Shown one piece after another: positions 44,082 to 53,274 of a stretch of DNA of 64,000 nucleotides; position 1 is the first letter of the stretch; each line of letters starts with the position of its first letter. The notes under the pieces were generated by a model. It saw nothing but the letters and a program-made list of their open reading frames with translations. It searched no databases and was not told the DNA's origin. The position numbers and the translations under genes were made by a program. Source of the stretch: Bacteroidia bacterium (lineage in GTDB: Bacteria; Bacteroidota; Bacteroidia; Flavobacteriales; Schleiferiaceae); the NCBI GenBank assembly GCA_030424545.1, contig JAUHWL010000002.1:310001-374000 (forward strand), written 5' to 3'.

Positions 44082-46211
44082 ATGAACAGAAAAGATTTTT
44101 CAAAATCAACATATAAAAACCCAGGTGCAACGGCTACGGAAAGCAAAACAGCCTTCAAATCGCCCGAGCAAATAGATATTAAAGAAAGCTACAGCAAAGC
44201 CGATGTAGCTGATTTAAAACATACAAATTTCTCGGCTGGTTTGCCACCATATTTGCGTGGGCCGTATACTTCTATGTATGTTTCTCGCCCCTGGACGGTG
44301 CGCCAATACGCAGGTTTTTCTACAGCTGAGGAAAGCAATGCGTTTTACCGCAGAAACTTGGCGGCTGGTCAAAAAGGGCTTTCGGTTGCGTTTGATTTAG
44401 CCACGCACCGCGGCTACGATTCAGACCACGAACGCGTGGTGGGCGATGTTGGTAAAGCCGGTGTGGCCATCGATTCGGTAGAGGATATGAAAATTCTTTT
44501 CGACCAAATTCCGCTTGACCAAATGTCGGTTTCTATGACCATGAACGGGGCTGTAATTCCCATTTTGGCGTTTTATATTGTTGCGGCCGAAGAGCAAGGC
44601 GTGGCACCAGAAAAGTTGGCGGGCACTATTCAGAATGATATTTTAAAAGAATTTATGGTGCGGAATACCTATATCTATCCGCCCAAACACAGCATGCGCA
44701 TTATCGCAGATATTTTTAAATATACCAGCGACAAGATGCCGAAATTCAATAGTATTTCCATTTCGGGCTACCACATGCAAGAGGCGGGCGCTACGGCCGA
44801 TATTGAGCTGGCGTACACCTTGGCTGATGGTTTAGATTACATCCGCACGGGCATTGCAGCCGGCATGGACATTGACACATTTGCACCCCGTCTTTCATTT
44901 TTCTGGGCCATCGGTATGAACCATTTTATGGAAATTGCTAAAATGCGTGCCGGCCGCATGTTATGGTCGAAATTGGTAAAACAGTTTAATCCGAAAAACG
45001 AAAAAAGCATGGCGTTGCGTACGCATTGCCAAACCAGTGGTTGGAGTTTAACAGAGCAAGATCCGTACAACAATGTGGCGCGCACAGCAGTAGAAGCCAT
45101 GGCCGCGGCTTTTGGTGGCACGCAAAGTTTGCACACCAATGCGTTGGACGAGGCCATTGCTTTGCCCACAGATTTCTCGGCTCGCATTGCCCGAAACACA
45201 CAGATTTTTATTCAGAAAGAAACGGGCATTACCAAAACGGTAGACCCATGGGCGGGCAGTTATTACGTAGAAAGTTTAACCAACGATTTAGCAGAACGCG
45301 CCTGGAAATTGATTGAGGAAGTGGAAGAATTGGGCGGCATGACCAAAGCCATCGAAGCCGGAATTCCGAAAATGCGCATAGAAGAAGCCGCAGCACGCAA
45401 GCAAGCGCGCATAGATTCTGGCCAAGATGTAATTGTTGGCACCAACGCTTTCCGACTAGATAAAGAAGACCCGATAGATATTCTAGAAGTTGACAATACA
45501 GCCGTGCGACTTTCGCAAATTGAGCGCTTGAATAAAATGAAAACCGAAAGAAATACGGCTGAGGTAAAAGTTGCACTTGCCGCAATTACCGAAGCCGCCA
45601 AAAACGGCAGCGGAAATTTATTAGAATTGGCCGTTGATGCCGCTAGAAAACGTGCCAGTTTAGGCGAAATTAGCGATGCTATGGAAGAAGCTTTTGGCCG
45701 ATATAAAGCAGAAATCAGAAGCATAACTGGCGTTTACAGAAACGAAATGAAAGACAATGAAAAATTTGAAACGGCCCGAAAATTAGCAGATGAGTTTGCC
45801 GTAATCGAAGGCCGCAGACCACGCATTATGGTGGCCAAAATGGGCCAAGATGGGCACGACCGTGGCGCCAAAGTGGTATCTACAAGTTTTGCCGATTTAG
45901 GTTTTGACGTAGACATTGGTCCATTATTTCAAACCCCAGCCGAAGCCGCCAAGCAAGCCGTAGAAAATGACGTGCATATTTTGGGCGTGTCATCGCTTGC
46001 TGCAGGGCACAAAACCTTGGTGCCGCAAGTTTTGGCCGAGCTAGAAAAACTGGGTCGTGATGATATTTTGGTAGTTGTGGGTGGCGTTATTCCGCACCAA
46101 GATTACCAGTATTTGTACGATGCCGGAGCAGCCGCCATTTTTGGTCCGGGTACCGTTATCGCCAATGCAGCTTCTAAAATTTTAGAAGTAATGATTGAGA
46201 TTCGGAAGTAG
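44082..46211 (+). CDS. mutB: Methylmalonyl-CoA mutase large subunit
   Basis: Catalytic alpha subunit of 709 residues. The substrate barrel has [37 protein letters not shown] and [19 protein letters not shown]. The C-terminal cobalamin domain has the base-off B12 motif DGHDRG in [14 protein letters not shown] and GVSSLAAGH. Serves propionate or odd-chain/branched amino-acid breakdown, or runs in reverse to make propionyl-CoA. The epimerase and the MeaB chaperone are not in the window. Confidence 0.97.
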   Translation: MNRKDFSKSTYKNPGATATESKTAFKSPEQIDIKESYSKADVADLKHTNFSAGLPPYLRGPYTSMYVSRPWTVRQYAGFSTAEESNAFYRRNLAAGQKGLSVAFDLATHRGYDSDHERVVGDVGKAGVAIDSVEDMKILFDQIPLDQMSVSMTMNGAVIPILAFYIVAAEEQGVAPEKLAGTIQNDILKEFMVRNTYIYPPKHSMRIIADIFKYTSDKMPKFNSISISGYHMQEAGATADIELAYTLADGLDYIRTGIAAGMDIDTFAPRLSFFWAIGMNHFMEIAKMRAGRMLWSKLVKQFNPKNEKSMALRTHCQTSGWSLTEQDPYNNVARTAVEAMAAAFGGTQSLHTNALDEAIALPTDFSARIARNTQIFIQKETGITKTVDPWAGSYYVESLTNDLAERAWKLIEEVEELGGMTKAIEAGIPKMRIEEAAARKQARIDSGQDVIVGTNAFRLDKEDPIDILEVDNTAVRLSQIERLNKMKTERNTAEVKVALAAITEAAKNGSGNLLELAVDAARKRASLGEISDAMEEAFGRYKAEIRSITGVYRNEMKDNEKFETARKLADEFAVIEGRRPRIMVAKMGQDGHDRGAKVVSTSFADLGFDVDIGPLFQTPAEAAKQAVENDVHILGVSSLAAGHKTLVPQVLAELEKLGRDDILVVVGGVIPHQDYQYLYDAGAAAIFGPGTVIANAASKILEVMIEIRK

Positions 46212-46229
46212 ACAATTGAAAATTTTCAC

Positions 46230-46481
46230 ATGAAAAAGATTAAATTGATGCTATGGTTCCTTGTTTTTATTTTTTCTTGTTTAGGATATTATCTGCTCAT
46301 GCATGTTTATCTCGTTCAAGAATCGCAATTAGAAAGCGGGCAGGTAGTTGGTAGCATAAGGCAATTAGAGATTATACATTCTGTATTGTTGTTGTTATTC
46401 TTAATGGGTGCTTTTTTAAGCCTAATAATGCTCGCGGTAAAGCTTGTAAAAATGATTATAAAAACGCGAAATACTGAATAG
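46230..46481 (+). CDS. Small two-helix membrane protein, unknown function
   Basis: 83 residues from ATG 46230. Two hydrophobic helices (LMLWFLVFIFSCLGYYLLM and HSVLLLLFLMGAFLSLIML) with a short polar loop between them and a basic C-terminus (KMIIKTRNTE). No family recognised. It starts 18 bases after the mutase stop, so it is probably transcribed with it. Real by codon pattern and spacing, but weakly supported. Confidence 0.6.
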   Translation: MKKIKLMLWFLVFIFSCLGYYLLMHVYLVQESQLESGQVVGSIRQLEIIHSVLLLLFLMGAFLSLIMLAVKLVKMIIKTRNTE

Positions 46482-46656
46482 CGTAATAATCACTAGTAAT
46501 TACCCTTGGTTTTTTTTGAGATATTCTTAATGTAGAATGGGTATTTTTTCAATCAAAACAAAATACCAATGTGGCTTGATGTGATTTTAGTTACTTATTG
46601 TTGGGTTGGCATATTTTATTTTTGATGTCATTTTTAACACAAAAAGAAGCTATGTT

Positions 46657-47046
46657 ATGAGTTACTATATAAGCAATAAAATTTCTGCTAGCACTTTTTC
46701 AGAAGCTATTGAAAAAACCACAGCAGCACTAAAAGAACAAGGTTTTGGTGTGCTTACAACCATAGACATGAAAGCCACACTGAAAGCCAAAATTGATAAA
46801 GACATAGAGCCTTATACAATTCTTGGGGCGTGCAATCCAAAGTTTGCAAGTCAGGCACTTGATGCCGAAAACAACATTGGCGTGTTTTTGCCCTGTAATG
46901 TTCTTGTAAAGCAAACTAAAAATGGCTTTGAAGCAGTGGCGGTAGATCCTGCTGCCAGCATGATGGCCATTCCAAATCCTGAACTCATCACGTTTGCCGA
47001 TGAGGTAAAAAGAATGCTATCTGACGCAATAAAAACGCTCTCGTAA
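46657..47046 (+). CDS. DUF302 family protein
   Basis: A 129-residue cytoplasmic protein from ATG 46657. It shows the family pattern: a pseudo-symmetric alpha/beta fold with SEAIEKTTAALKEQGFGVLTTIDMKATLKAKI, ILGACNPKFASQAL and VGVFLPCNVLV-type segments (here IGVFLPCNVLVK). The fold resembles CutA-like domains; the function is not established. Preceded by a 175-base gap without a strong terminator; converges on the SCO gene. Confidence 0.88.
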   Translation: MSYYISNKISASTFSEAIEKTTAALKEQGFGVLTTIDMKATLKAKIDKDIEPYTILGACNPKFASQALDAENNIGVFLPCNVLVKQTKNGFEAVAVDPAASMMAIPNPELITFADEVKRMLSDAIKTLS

Positions 47047-47055
47047 ACCGGGAAA

Positions 47056-47763
47056 TTAGTTTAAAAGTGCCATTGTTTCTCTAACTAACGAAGTGTTATC
47101 AACACCCAAACCTTCTTGCTGATAATGTAATTCGCCTTGCGCGTTAAACACAGTAATTATGTTGCTATGCGAAAAATCTAGCGGAGAAATGCGCATGTAT
47201 TTTACCGCAACAACGTTGCTTAATTCACGTACATCATCCAACGTACCGTGTAGCAAAATCCACTTGTTATCGCTTAACTGGTTTTCTTCGGCAAAGGTTT
47301 TTAATCGTTCAGGCGTATCGTTTTCGGGGTCTATGCTTACCAAAACATAGCGCACATTTGGGTTGTTAACCTTTTGCTCAATATTACGCATATCGGCCAC
47401 CAACCTCGGGCAAGCCGCTTGGCAAGTGGTGTAAATCATGGTGAGCACAAATGGTTTTCCGGCCAATTCATCTAGCGTTATTTCTTGGTTGTTTTGAGTG
47501 GTCCATGTAGAAGTAAGGTTAAAAATAGAAAGATCGCTTACCGCATTTGGATCAGCCAATTCTGGAGTTTCAATGGTTTCAGCATCTACCAGTTTCATTT
47601 TACAAACAGGACAAGTGCCGGGTTCAGTATAGGTCTTATCATCTTCGCAAAACATGGGGCAAACGTAGGTAGTTTCTTGGGCCGCTTCGGGCGAAGATTG
47701 ACAACTTATAGAAACCATGAGCGTACTTAAAATTAGCGATAGGGCAAGCAGAAACTGTTTCAT
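47056..47763 (-). CDS. SCO1/SenC copper protein with N-terminal heavy-metal-binding domain
   Basis: Periplasmic lipoprotein (lipidated Cys21 in SISC). Residues 33-59 carry a YHS-like metal domain, YVCPMFCEDDKTYTEPGTC then CPVC. The thioredoxin-like SCO domain has the copper Cys pair in YTTCQAACP (Cys114, Cys118) and the distant ligand His199 in DFSHSN. SCO proteins deliver copper to oxidases; as last gene of the nirK operon it most likely loads copper into NirK. The order of the two metal domains in one chain is notable. Confidence 0.92.
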   Translation of the reverse strand: MKQFLLALSLILSTLMVSISCQSSPEAAQETTYVCPMFCEDDKTYTEPGTCPVCKMKLVDAETIETPELADPNAVSDLSIFNLTSTWTTQNNQEITLDELAGKPFVLTMIYTTCQAACPRLVADMRNIEQKVNNPNVRYVLVSIDPENDTPERLKTFAEENQLSDNKWILLHGTLDDVRELSNVVAVKYMRISPLDFSHSNIITVFNAQGELHYQQEGLGVDNTSLVRETMALLN

Positions 47764-47769
47764 ATGATT

Positions 47770-48543
47770 TTATTTTTTAATGCTTTTCGCACAACGAAAT
47801 CCTAAGTTTTGGATGCAATAATTGGCTTTAATGCTTCCCCGAAAAGCGTAGCGCATAAAGGCGGCATAATTCATTAAGTCGGTTGCGTTTACCGAGCCTG
47901 CCGCACAAAACAATTGGCGGTCTGTTTCGCCATCTTTTCGGCTTTCGCCAGAAATTAAAACTGAGTTAAAATCAGAGGTCCATTCCCACACAAGGCCGTG
48001 CATATCCCAAATTCCGTAGTAATTTTTATAGGTGCTTTTTATGGGCAATGTGGCCGTTTTCGGTTTTTCGTAGCTGCTTACAATTCGTTGATTAAATAAA
48101 CTGTCTTTTTGCGCGTTGGCCTTTGTTTCGCTGGCCATAGCGGCATATTCCCACTCATTCATGCTGGCCAATCGTTTACCCTGGCAAGCACAATATTCTT
48201 TGGCGGCATACCAAGATATAGTTGTGACTGGGGCATTGGGCAGCATGTTTTCACCTAAAGTGGTGTCGTTTTTCCATTGGCGCAAATAGCCATCATCAGC
48301 AAAAAGCTTTATTACATTTTGCTTTTGCCATTTGGGGTATTTTTTTACAAAGTCTAGGTATTGCTGGTTGGTTACAAGGTGCTCATCTAATAAAAATTCA
48401 GGGATGTACACTGCTGCGCCATCAACACCATAAAGGGGGACAAATGTCCCCCCTTTTATTGGTTTTACTTCCGTTTTTTCTTGCGCCCAAATTTGGGTTA
48501 CAAAGAAAGAAGCGGCTATCAATAGATATAAATGAATGCGCAT
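47770..48543 (-). CDS. Formylglycine-generating-enzyme-like protein (SUMF1 domain) of the nirK operon
   Basis: Exported protein of 257 residues with a signal peptide (MRIHLYLLIAASFFVTQIWA). The FGE-sulfatase fold is clear: FVPLYGVDGAAVYIPEFLLDE, HLVTNQQYLDFVK, LASMNEWEYAA, MHGLVWEWTSDF and the ending NLGFRCAKS. The region where true enzymes have RGGSW and the copper-binding Cys pair reads FCAAGSVNATDLMNYAAFM, so the pair seems absent. No sulfatase is nearby. One base separates it from nirK, and SCO follows after 6. A role in nitrite reductase maturation is inferred. Confidence 0.85.
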   Translation of the reverse strand: MRIHLYLLIAASFFVTQIWAQEKTEVKPIKGGTFVPLYGVDGAAVYIPEFLLDEHLVTNQQYLDFVKKYPKWQKQNVIKLFADDGYLRQWKNDTTLGENMLPNAPVTTISWYAAKEYCACQGKRLASMNEWEYAAMASETKANAQKDSLFNQRIVSSYEKPKTATLPIKSTYKNYYGIWDMHGLVWEWTSDFNSVLISGESRKDGETDRQLFCAAGSVNATDLMNYAAFMRYAFRGSIKANYCIQNLGFRCAKSIKK

Positions 48544-48544
48544 T

Positions 48545-49990
48545 TTATTTGCTTGCTCTCACTTTAGCTACCATGGCAGGAGTAACTTCTACATCGCTAC
48601 CATTCATTTCTTGATAAATATAAGTAAGTACGTTTGCGGCTTGTTCATCTGTTAAAACTTGGCCGGGCATCATACTGTTATACACAGTTCCGTTAACCGT
48701 AATTTCTCCTGTTAATCCGTGAAGTACTACATCAATTGCACGGTTTACATCAGCTTGCATGTAATCTGAATTTGCCAACGGAGGGAATGCTCCTGGTATA
48801 CCTTGGCCTTCGCCTTGGTGACAAGCAAAACATGTTCTTGAATACACGCGTTTTCCCATTTCTATACGTTCTGCTGCACTACCTGCTTCTGGTGCTGCGG
48901 GTGCATCTGGGGTAACTTGTATAGTACCACCTTCTGGGTGATAAATACCTTCTTGTAACGTACCTGTATATATGGCGCTGCTATCTTTTCCAGCAACTTT
49001 TAACATTCCTAAAGCACCTTTGTTAAATGCTCTAAAGATGGAGTGATCTACCAAAATAAATGTTCCAGGAACATCAACTCTAAATTCTACTATGGCAGCA
49101 CCACCTGCAGGAATTAAAGTTGTTTGTACATCTTTATTAATTATAGAACCGCCTTCAACATGAACTTTGTCGAAAATTTCGCCAATAACATGGAAAGAAG
49201 AAACCAAGTTAGGGCCACCATTACCTACATATAAACGAACGGTTTCGCCTACTTCTGCGGTTATGGCATTATCGCCTGTTAAGGCACCTACTTTACCATT
49301 AAACACTACGTAATCTGCATCCTCTTCAACTGCTTTTTTCATATCAAAAGGTTGTAGACCTGGTTCACCATAATCTCCTTTGGTGTAAAAGTCTCCTTGC
49401 ATGATGTAGTACTCCTTGTCCACTTTTGGTAAACCACCTGCGGGCTCAACCAATATTAAACCGTACATACCGTTGGCAATGTGCATACCTACAGGAGCAG
49501 TTGCACAATGGTAAACATACAAGCCTGGGTTTAGTGTTTTAAAAGAGAATGTTTTTTGTTGGCCCGGAGCCACAAAACTAGATTCTGCACCACCACCTGG
49601 ACCGGTAACAGCATGTAAATCTATATTGTGCGGCAATTTGTTGTCAGGGTGATTTTTAAGTGTAAATTCAACTTCGTCACCAACACGTGTGCGAATGAAA
49701 CTTCCTGGAACAGAACCCCCAAAAGTCCAATACACGTATTTTACACCATCGGTCATTTCGCCTTCTTCTTCCAAGATTTCCATGTCCACTTTTAATTTTT
49801 TGGCGCTGCGATCACCAATAGGAGCAGGAACATGTGGCGGTGCAGTTAATTCTGCTTGTACCACGCCATTTGTTTTTACGGTCAAAGCATTTTCTTTTTT
49901 GGGCTTATCATTGCCGCAAGACACCAAAATGGCGGTACTTGCTAAACAAATCATGCCTTGTTTAATCGTTAATAAGAAGCGGTTGTTCAT
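48545..49990 (-). CDS. nirK: Copper nitrite reductase NirK with C-terminal cytochrome c
   Basis: Reduces nitrite to NO in the periplasm. Lipidated Cys25 in ILVSC. Two cupredoxin domains hold all ligands: type 1 copper His121, Cys162, His170, Met175; type 2 copper His126, His161, His316; catalytic Asp124 and His267. A linker of Pro/Ala/Glu leads to a cytochrome c domain with CFACH at 387-391 and a Met near 440. The fused haem should feed electrons to the type 1 site, as in the known haem-fused NirKs. Second gene of the operon after the outer-membrane barrel. Confidence 0.97.
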   Translation of the reverse strand: MNNRFLLTIKQGMICLASTAILVSCGNDKPKKENALTVKTNGVVQAELTAPPHVPAPIGDRSAKKLKVDMEILEEEGEMTDGVKYVYWTFGGSVPGSFIRTRVGDEVEFTLKNHPDNKLPHNIDLHAVTGPGGGAESSFVAPGQQKTFSFKTLNPGLYVYHCATAPVGMHIANGMYGLILVEPAGGLPKVDKEYYIMQGDFYTKGDYGEPGLQPFDMKKAVEEDADYVVFNGKVGALTGDNAITAEVGETVRLYVGNGGPNLVSSFHVIGEIFDKVHVEGGSIINKDVQTTLIPAGGAAIVEFRVDVPGTFILVDHSIFRAFNKGALGMLKVAGKDSSAIYTGTLQEGIYHPEGGTIQVTPDAPAAPEAGSAAERIEMGKRVYSRTCFACHQGEGQGIPGAFPPLANSDYMQADVNRAIDVVLHGLTGEITVNGTVYNSMMPGQVLTDEQAANVLTYIYQEMNGSDVEVTPAMVAKVRASK

Positions 49991-50004
49991 TTCGAAATTT
50001 TTAT

Positions 50005-51333
50005 TTAGGGGTTAGTAAAACTTGTTTTAAATACAATTAAATCTACGTTTAACATGAGCCATGCCCAATTTTGTAAACTTTTAGGGTTGCTTACTTCTTT
50101 TGCAAGATTCATGCTTTCCGTGGCAAATAGCTGCGAATATCCTCCAACAAGTGTAACACCTGTCATTAATTTGTAGTTGAAAGAAATATCTATTTCAGTA
50201 CCTAGCATTCTCGAAGCATTTTGTCCTTTTTCATTAACTATCTGGGCGGCAGAATTAAATCCATGAAGCCCAACGCGCATAGAATATTTGTCGGTAAAGA
50301 TATGAGAGAAACCAGCATAAATATCAATTAATCCAACATTGCTTGCATAGTTTCCCACATAGAAATAATCCATATATCCGTAATAACCATGATTGGTTCC
50401 GTAGAGTGGTGCAAAAGCATTTTCTGTGGATGAATTATTTTTCATGTTATTGCCTGATAAATAATCAAGACCTGCAAAAAGTGCTGTTTTTTTCGTGATT
50501 TTATAGTTTGCTGAAAGGGAGGCCATGTAGGCTTCTACGGAGTTTTCTGATTGATTTAATCCTGTTTGGAAATAAAACAATCCATGCATTTTTAGTTTTG
50601 ATTTTTCATAAAAGAGATTGGCACCAAGTGTTTGCATATTGCTAATCTTCCATGTGTTTTGTACAGTGTCTATACCACTCTGAAAGCCTGTATTCATAAT
50701 AAGAGCTGTAATTTTTAAAGGCTCTGAAAGTTGGTAAGAAAACCAACCAAATTCCATGTGTTGATATGGCTGACCTGTAGTATAAAAGTAAGTCTGTGTT
50801 TTTGTTTCGCTGTTTGCGTTGTACGCTAATCCAATGTGTCCTTTAAATTTATTTTTTTCAAATTTTGTAAGCAAAAGATCATGATATCTTCCTGATACAT
50901 GCCAGTCCAATCCACCAAGAATTCTTTCCGCATCATATATTAAAGCTTGCCTTCCAATTACAAAACTCCAATAATCATTTAGGCTAAGTTTTGCCCAAGC
51001 CTCGTTTAGCATAAAACCACCTTGCAATTCGCTTTGCGGTTGTTGCCCCCATACGCCAACACTTTGCCCTGCTATACCTAAGCTTACTTTTTTAGAAATG
51101 TAAGAGGCTTTTATGCGAGATCTATTGTTTATATAAAAGGCCGGATTTTGTCCTTCAGCAATTAAAGTTCCTTGTCCGTTTCTAAATTCTGCACGTGGCC
51201 TAATTTGAATACCGACATCAAATTTTTGTGTTTTTTCTTGCGCGCGCAATGGCGGCACGAAAAAAACCAAGGCAAGTAAAAATAAGGCTAAGGGTGCTAT
51301 TTTGTTTGAATGGTAAGAATAAATGTTAGTCAT
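50005..51333 (-). CDS. Outer-membrane barrel protein of the alginate-export type
   Basis: A 442-residue barrel with a signal peptide (AFLLALVFFVPPLRAQ region). Family patterns are VGIQIRPRAEFRNGQ, WAKLSLNDYWSFVIGRQAL and LGGLDWHVSGRYHD. The end is Phe-rich (LIVFKTSFTNP). It opens the nirK operon (14 bases from nirK), so it may let nitrite, nitrate or copper through (inference). Related barrels often sit beside periplasmic respiratory enzymes in Bacteroidota. The name 'alginate export' is only a family label. Confidence 0.82.
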   Translation of the reverse strand: MTNIYSYHSNKIAPLALFLLALVFFVPPLRAQEKTQKFDVGIQIRPRAEFRNGQGTLIAEGQNPAFYINNRSRIKASYISKKVSLGIAGQSVGVWGQQPQSELQGGFMLNEAWAKLSLNDYWSFVIGRQALIYDAERILGGLDWHVSGRYHDLLLTKFEKNKFKGHIGLAYNANSETKTQTYFYTTGQPYQHMEFGWFSYQLSEPLKITALIMNTGFQSGIDTVQNTWKISNMQTLGANLFYEKSKLKMHGLFYFQTGLNQSENSVEAYMASLSANYKITKKTALFAGLDYLSGNNMKNNSSTENAFAPLYGTNHGYYGYMDYFYVGNYASNVGLIDIYAGFSHIFTDKYSMRVGLHGFNSAAQIVNEKGQNASRMLGTEIDISFNYKLMTGVTLVGGYSQLFATESMNLAKEVSNPKSLQNWAWLMLNVDLIVFKTSFTNP

Positions 51334-51340
51334 AAAAACC

Positions 51341-51363
51341 GAATATAATTATTGATATTATTC
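51341..51363. promoter_or_regulatory. Imperfect inverted repeat just before the nirK operon start
   Basis: Half-sites GAATATAAT and ATATTATTC around a 5-base centre, matching at 7 of 9 positions per arm. It lies 8 bases before ATG 51333. It could be an operator or a leader hairpin; it fits no site that I can name with confidence. Confidence 0.3.
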
Positions 51364-51431
51364 TTTACAAATGTTGTTTATCGCAGAAAGTCCAATTATG
51401 ATGTTAAAGCATGTTATTATCTGATTTGGCT

Positions 51432-51459
51432 CAAATTTACGGCATATAAAAATGGCAAA
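51432..51459 (-). promoter_or_regulatory. Predicted promoter of the nirK operon
   Basis: Minus strand TTTG (51459-51456), a 16-base spacer and TAAATTTG (51439-51432), a perfect TAnnTTTG. It gives a leader of about 90-95 bases before ATG 51333. The spacer is short for this class. Confidence 0.4.
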
Positions 51460-51530
51460 TACTGTTTTATTTTAATCCAGCAATCGTAAACAAATTGTCG
51501 ATATTTGGACACTCATTAATCTATTTAAAC

Positions 51531-52622
51531 ATGCAGTTTGATTCAAAAAACTTTTCTCTAACAATTATAGATTTAATCATAAAAATTGGTTTTATCATTG
51601 TTTTAGGGATTGCGGCCTTTGATATTTTATCTCCTTTTATAACGCTTATTGTTTGGTCATTAATTTTCACAATTACGTTGGTGCCCTTGCACAATAGGCT
51701 TTCTAGGTGGTTTGGCAATAGCCGAAAAATTGCAGCTTCATTAATAACCATAGTGTTTCTAGCTATAATTATTGGGCCTTTTGGATTTATCGTTTCTTCT
51801 TTAATTGAGAACTTAAAAGAAGTAAAAGAGCAAATTAATATAGAAGCCATTGCCCAATGGCATCCTGATGAAAAGATAAAAGAATGGCCTTTTGTTGGCG
51901 GTAAAGTATTTGGTTTAATGCAAGAGTTTGCAGATAACAGAGAGTCTTTTATTGAAAACCACCAAGACAAAATAATTTCTTTTGGTGAGTTTATTCTAGT
52001 TACCATAACCTCGGCTGGTAAGAGTGTTTTGCTTTTTGTTTCTGCCATGTTGATTTCTGGATTTTTGCTAATGTTTACAGAAGAAAGGCAATCGTTAGGA
52101 GTACGCATTGCTAAAAAATTAGCAGGAGATAAAGGTGTTGGATTTGCCACCTTAAGCGAAAATACAGTCCGATCTGTTGTTACGGGGGTTTTGGGAGTTG
52201 CCGTAATTCAAGCGTTGTTAGCAGGTATTGGCTTTTTTATTATGGATATACCTTATGCAGGCGTTTGGACTTTGGTTGCTTTGTTTTTAGCCATTATACA
52301 AATAGGTGTGGGCCCAATAGTTATTGGAGCAGTTGTTTACGGTTTTATGTATCATGATATTACACCTGCCGTTTTGTTTTTAATATGGAACATTCTTGTT
52401 ACCCTGAGTGATAATGTGCTAAAACCCATTTTAATGGGACGAGGTTTAGGTGTGCCCATGTTGGTTATTTTTATTGGCGCCATTGGTGGCATGTTGCACA
52501 ACGGTATTTTAGGTTTGTTTCTTGGTCCTGTAATTCTAGCGTTATCGTATAAACTATTTACAAGTTGGTTAGAAGAAGGAAAAAACGTTTCTGAAATAGT
52601 ATTTGAAGAAGAAAAGGCGTAA
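51531..52622 (+). CDS. AI-2E family (TqsA/PerM-like) transporter
   Basis: 363 residues from ATG 51531. About eight membrane helices with a long periplasmic-type insert between helices 3 and 4, and the family C-terminal GIGPI-like segments: QIGVGPIVIGAVVYGF, DNVLKPILMGRG and FIGAIGGMLHNGILGLFLGPVIL. Members export autoinducer-2 or act as Na+/H+ antiporters; the substrate is not decidable. Divergent from the nirK operon, with a shared 197-base region. Confidence 0.9.
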   Translation: MQFDSKNFSLTIIDLIIKIGFIIVLGIAAFDILSPFITLIVWSLIFTITLVPLHNRLSRWFGNSRKIAASLITIVFLAIIIGPFGFIVSSLIENLKEVKEQINIEAIAQWHPDEKIKEWPFVGGKVFGLMQEFADNRESFIENHQDKIISFGEFILVTITSAGKSVLLFVSAMLISGFLLMFTEERQSLGVRIAKKLAGDKGVGFATLSENTVRSVVTGVLGVAVIQALLAGIGFFIMDIPYAGVWTLVALFLAIIQIGVGPIVIGAVVYGFMYHDITPAVLFLIWNILVTLSDNVLKPILMGRGLGVPMLVIFIGAIGGMLHNGILGLFLGPVILALSYKLFTSWLEEGKNVSEIVFEEEKA

Positions 52623-52656
52623 ATACCTTATTTAATAATACGCTAAGTGGCAATTA

Positions 52657-53085
52657 TCACAAGGTTTTTGAAAGGCCTAAATCCGGAAGATGCTTTATTT
52701 TATGATACGTTAATGCTGCTTTAATACATTGTTTCAACTCTTTTTCTGGTAGGTCATCTTTAAGTTGAAATACTATGGCTCTTTTCCCCTCAAAACAAAA
52801 GGTGTTTTTATATACCGTTTTAAACGTCTCTACTAGGCGACTTGTACACTTAAAATATAGAGCATATTGATTGGGTGTTTTTTGTTTCCAATCCATTCTT
52901 ACGGTGCTTCCAATCTTAGTGAGGTAGCTGGGTTCTCCCCATTTTAACGTTTCTTCCAATGCATTTATTTCTACCGTTTCTTGGGCTGTTTCAATCACCA
53001 GTTTGCGCAATTTTAAAAGTTTGCTTTTTACAGTTACGGGGTATTTGTTAAAAACCAATTCTACTGCTGGGTTCGATTTTAGCAT
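52657..53085 (-). CDS. DUF1801 (YdhG-like) protein
   Basis: A 142-residue cytoplasmic protein. The family pattern ETLKWGEPSYLTKIGSTVRMDWK in the centre is the best marker, followed by YALYFKCTSRLVETFK. The fold is an alpha/beta one of unknown function. Single-gene unit between AI-2E and SulP, opposite strand to both. Confidence 0.85.
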   Translation of the reverse strand: MLKSNPAVELVFNKYPVTVKSKLLKLRKLVIETAQETVEINALEETLKWGEPSYLTKIGSTVRMDWKQKTPNQYALYFKCTSRLVETFKTVYKNTFCFEGKRAIVFQLKDDLPEKELKQCIKAALTYHKIKHLPDLGLSKTL

Positions 53086-53245
53086 ACATTATTCTCTTTA
53101 ACTAAGATAAGGGAGTATTAATTGTTAAAAGGTTAAAAGTAAAGAGATTGCATGTAGAATAACCGGAATGATCTCTTCATTTTTTTAAATAGCGCAATTC
53201 TACATCTATTCATAATTCAATGAACTACGCTTTTATTGAATTGCT

Positions 53246-53253
53246 TAGTTTCG
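53246..53253 (+). promoter_or_regulatory. Possible -7 box of the SulP gene
   Basis: TAGTTTCG, one mismatch from TAnnTTTG, 21 bases before ATG 53275. No clear -33 partner. Confidence 0.25.
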
Positions 53254-53274
53254 CGCCCCTTTTAAAAAGGCAGT

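Noticed and set aside
45263-45724. Open frame of about 150 codons antisense to the mutase large subunit
   Set aside because: Lies entirely inside a highly conserved enzyme gene; composition reflects the sense codons.
46500-46551. Possible terminator after the small membrane protein
   Set aside because: Only a 5-bp TACCC/GGGTA stem with a loop of about 36 bases; too weak to call.
46572-46628. Tiny frame of 18 codons before the DUF302 gene
   Set aside because: Too short, no conserved pattern, ends before the DUF302 start.
47056-51333. Sulfatase maturation locus because of the FGE-like gene
   Set aside because: No sulfatase gene in the window and the partner genes are for nitrite reduction.
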